From the NCBI RefSeq assembly GCF_004353185.1, contig NZ_SMUS01000012.1, positions 1 through 64,000 on the forward strand: 64,000 nt of DNA, written 5' to 3'. The position numbers were made by a program, and so were the translations under genes. The first letter of the stretch is position 1, and the number at the start of each line of letters is the position of its first letter. The notes under the pieces are model-generated. The model ran no database searches. It saw only the letters and a list, made by a program, of their open reading frames with translations, and was not told where the DNA came from. This DNA is from Clostridium cuniculi (GTDB lineage Bacteria > Bacillota > Clostridia > Clostridiales > Clostridiaceae). Shown here one piece after another: positions 63,271 through 64,000 of the stretch.

Positions 63271-63870
63271 TTGAATAATAGAGATATATACATAGTTTTG
63301 TCTAGAACTGGAACTATGTTTTCTAATATAATTGCTCTTTTTACACAAAAAGAATACTCTCATGTTTCTTTATCTCTTGATAGCTCCTTCACTCAAATGT
63401 TTTCCTTCGGCCGCAAAATTCCAAGCAGAGTTTTACCAGCTGGCCTTGTTGAGGAAAATCTATATGATGGTGTATTTGCTATGTACCCTAACAGTAGGTG
63501 CTTAGTATATAAAGTCAATATTACTTCTGAGCAATTCAATTTTTTACAAAATGAAATTAATAAATTTTTTGAAAATAAAGACGAGTATAAATATAGTGTT
63601 CTTGGAACAGTAACTGCTTACTTTAATAAACCTCATAAAAGAGAGTACTATTATTTCTGTTCTCAATTTGTAGCAGAGCTATTAATCAATAGTGGTATCT
63701 ATAAAACGGACAAGCTTCCTGAGGTAATCAAGCCTATGGATTTACTAGAAATAGAAAATAAAACTCTTTTTTATGAAGGATTTATAAATGAAGATAGAGC
63801 TATTAGAAATAATTTCATTCTATATAACTCTCAAAGAATATCTAGAGTAATTTCTAGATTAATGTCTTAA
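63271..63870 (+). CDS. Permuted papain-like (YiiX/NlpC-P60-type) protein
   Basis: The 199-residue protein has a His in EYSHVSLSLDSS near the N-terminus and a Cys in YFCSQFVAELL later, the order of the circularly permuted papain-like group (YiiX/YebB type within NlpC/P60). Such enzymes act as amidases or acyltransferases on peptides or lipids; the substrate is not known. No signal peptide is visible, so it would be cytosolic or membrane-associated. It starts with TTG after AAAGGAGGGG. Confidence 0.7.
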   Translation: MNNRDIYIVLSRTGTMFSNIIALFTQKEYSHVSLSLDSSFTQMFSFGRKIPSRVLPAGLVEENLYDGVFAMYPNSRCLVYKVNITSEQFNFLQNEINKFFENKDEYKYSVLGTVTAYFNKPHKREYYYFCSQFVAELLINSGIYKTDKLPEVIKPMDLLEIENKTLFYEGFINEDRAIRNNFILYNSQRISRVISRLMS

Positions 63871-63909
63871 AAAAACTCTAAAGTAGATTTAGTCTACTTT
63901 AGAGTTTTT
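63871..63909 (+). terminator. Terminator of the YiiX-like gene
   Basis: AAAAACTCTAAAGTAGA and TCTACTTTAGAGTTTTT form a perfect 17-bp stem with a 5-nt loop. Confidence 0.87.
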
Positions 63910-63983
63910 CTATTTCTTAACATTTATCTATATCTATTCATAAAATATACTGATACACTATAATTAATTTAAGGAGTATATAA

Positions 63984-64000
63984 ATGTATTCAATTGATCT
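63984..64000 (+). CDS. Start of a gene cut by the window end
   Basis: AAGGAG is followed after 8 nt by an ATG at 63984, opening a frame (MYSID...) that continues past the window. Nothing else can be said. Confidence 0.4.

Noticed and set aside
1..64000. CRISPR array, rRNA or tRNA genes
   Set aside because: No regularly spaced direct repeats, no tRNA cloverleaf with a TTCRANY arm and no rRNA sequence were seen by eye; a tRNA search tool could still refine this.

Overview
The window is very A+T-rich, uses AGGAGG-type ribosome binding sites and carries many Rho-independent hairpin terminators. It encodes anaerobe-type enzymes (oxygen-sensitive ribonucleotide reductase NrdD/NrdG, ferredoxin, siroheme enzymes) and a spore-coat-type multicopper oxidase. 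This fits a spore-forming Clostridium sensu stricto (cluster I); the species cannot be fixed from the sequence alone.

Layout. 0-11 kb: a mixed accessory region with an XRE/TPR regulator, a CAP-domain secreted protein, a His-rich protein of three 54-residue repeats, a FUSC membrane protein fused to a degenerate HAD domain, Mn-type superoxide dismutase, a formate/nitrite-family channel, a hydrolase and an MFS transporter. 11-15 kb: a Cys-rich protein and a CotA-type copper oxidase, both behind sigma-K-like promoters; the oxidase is cut by one in-frame amber codon. A short, more G+C-rich IS605-type end lies just after it. 15-24 kb: metabolic and transport genes (amidohydrolase, ABC-F ATPase, PotD, RidA, IlvE, a DMT exporter), two small Fe-S proteins and a second FNT channel. 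24.6-32 kb: one operon (hemA, a precorrin-2 dehydrogenase-like gene, hemC, cobA-hemD, hemB, hemL, cbiK) that would take glutamyl-tRNA to metallated sirohydrochlorin, with a divergent LysR regulator.

33.4-49.1 kb is the most distinctive part. It is a flavin-based extracellular electron transfer (EET) locus of the kind known from Listeria: an FMN-binding lipoprotein, EetB- and EetA-like membrane proteins, an ApbE flavin transferase, an NDH-2 with a C-terminal membrane domain and a polyprenyl diphosphate synthase. Here it is combined with UbiA/UbiD/UbiX enzymes resembling the late futalosine (MqnP/MqnL/MqnM) menaquinone steps, a divergent LpdD-like prenyl-FMN chaperone, and an ABC importer whose genes overlap ubiX. 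No methyltransferase and no early menaquinone gene is in the window. The locus therefore reads as a demethylmenaquinone-dependent electron exporter that may import its ring precursor.

51-55 kb holds nrdD split by two group I introns. The upstream intron (about 1.05 kb) encodes a GIY-YIG homing endonuclease; the downstream one (280 nt) is ORF-less and sits in the glycyl-radical motif. Removing both gives one 707-codon frame. Two NrdR boxes precede the gene, nrdG follows it, and two stand-alone ATP-cone proteins lie about 5 kb away. 55.7-64 kb: metA (acetyl-type), a purine (guanine-class) riboswitch ahead of adenine deaminase, a Cof-type phosphatase, an L,D-transpeptidase-like protein, an unexplained stem-rich 550-bp stretch, a lipoprotein cyclophilin, a zinc-ribbon-like protein and a papain-like YiiX-type protein.
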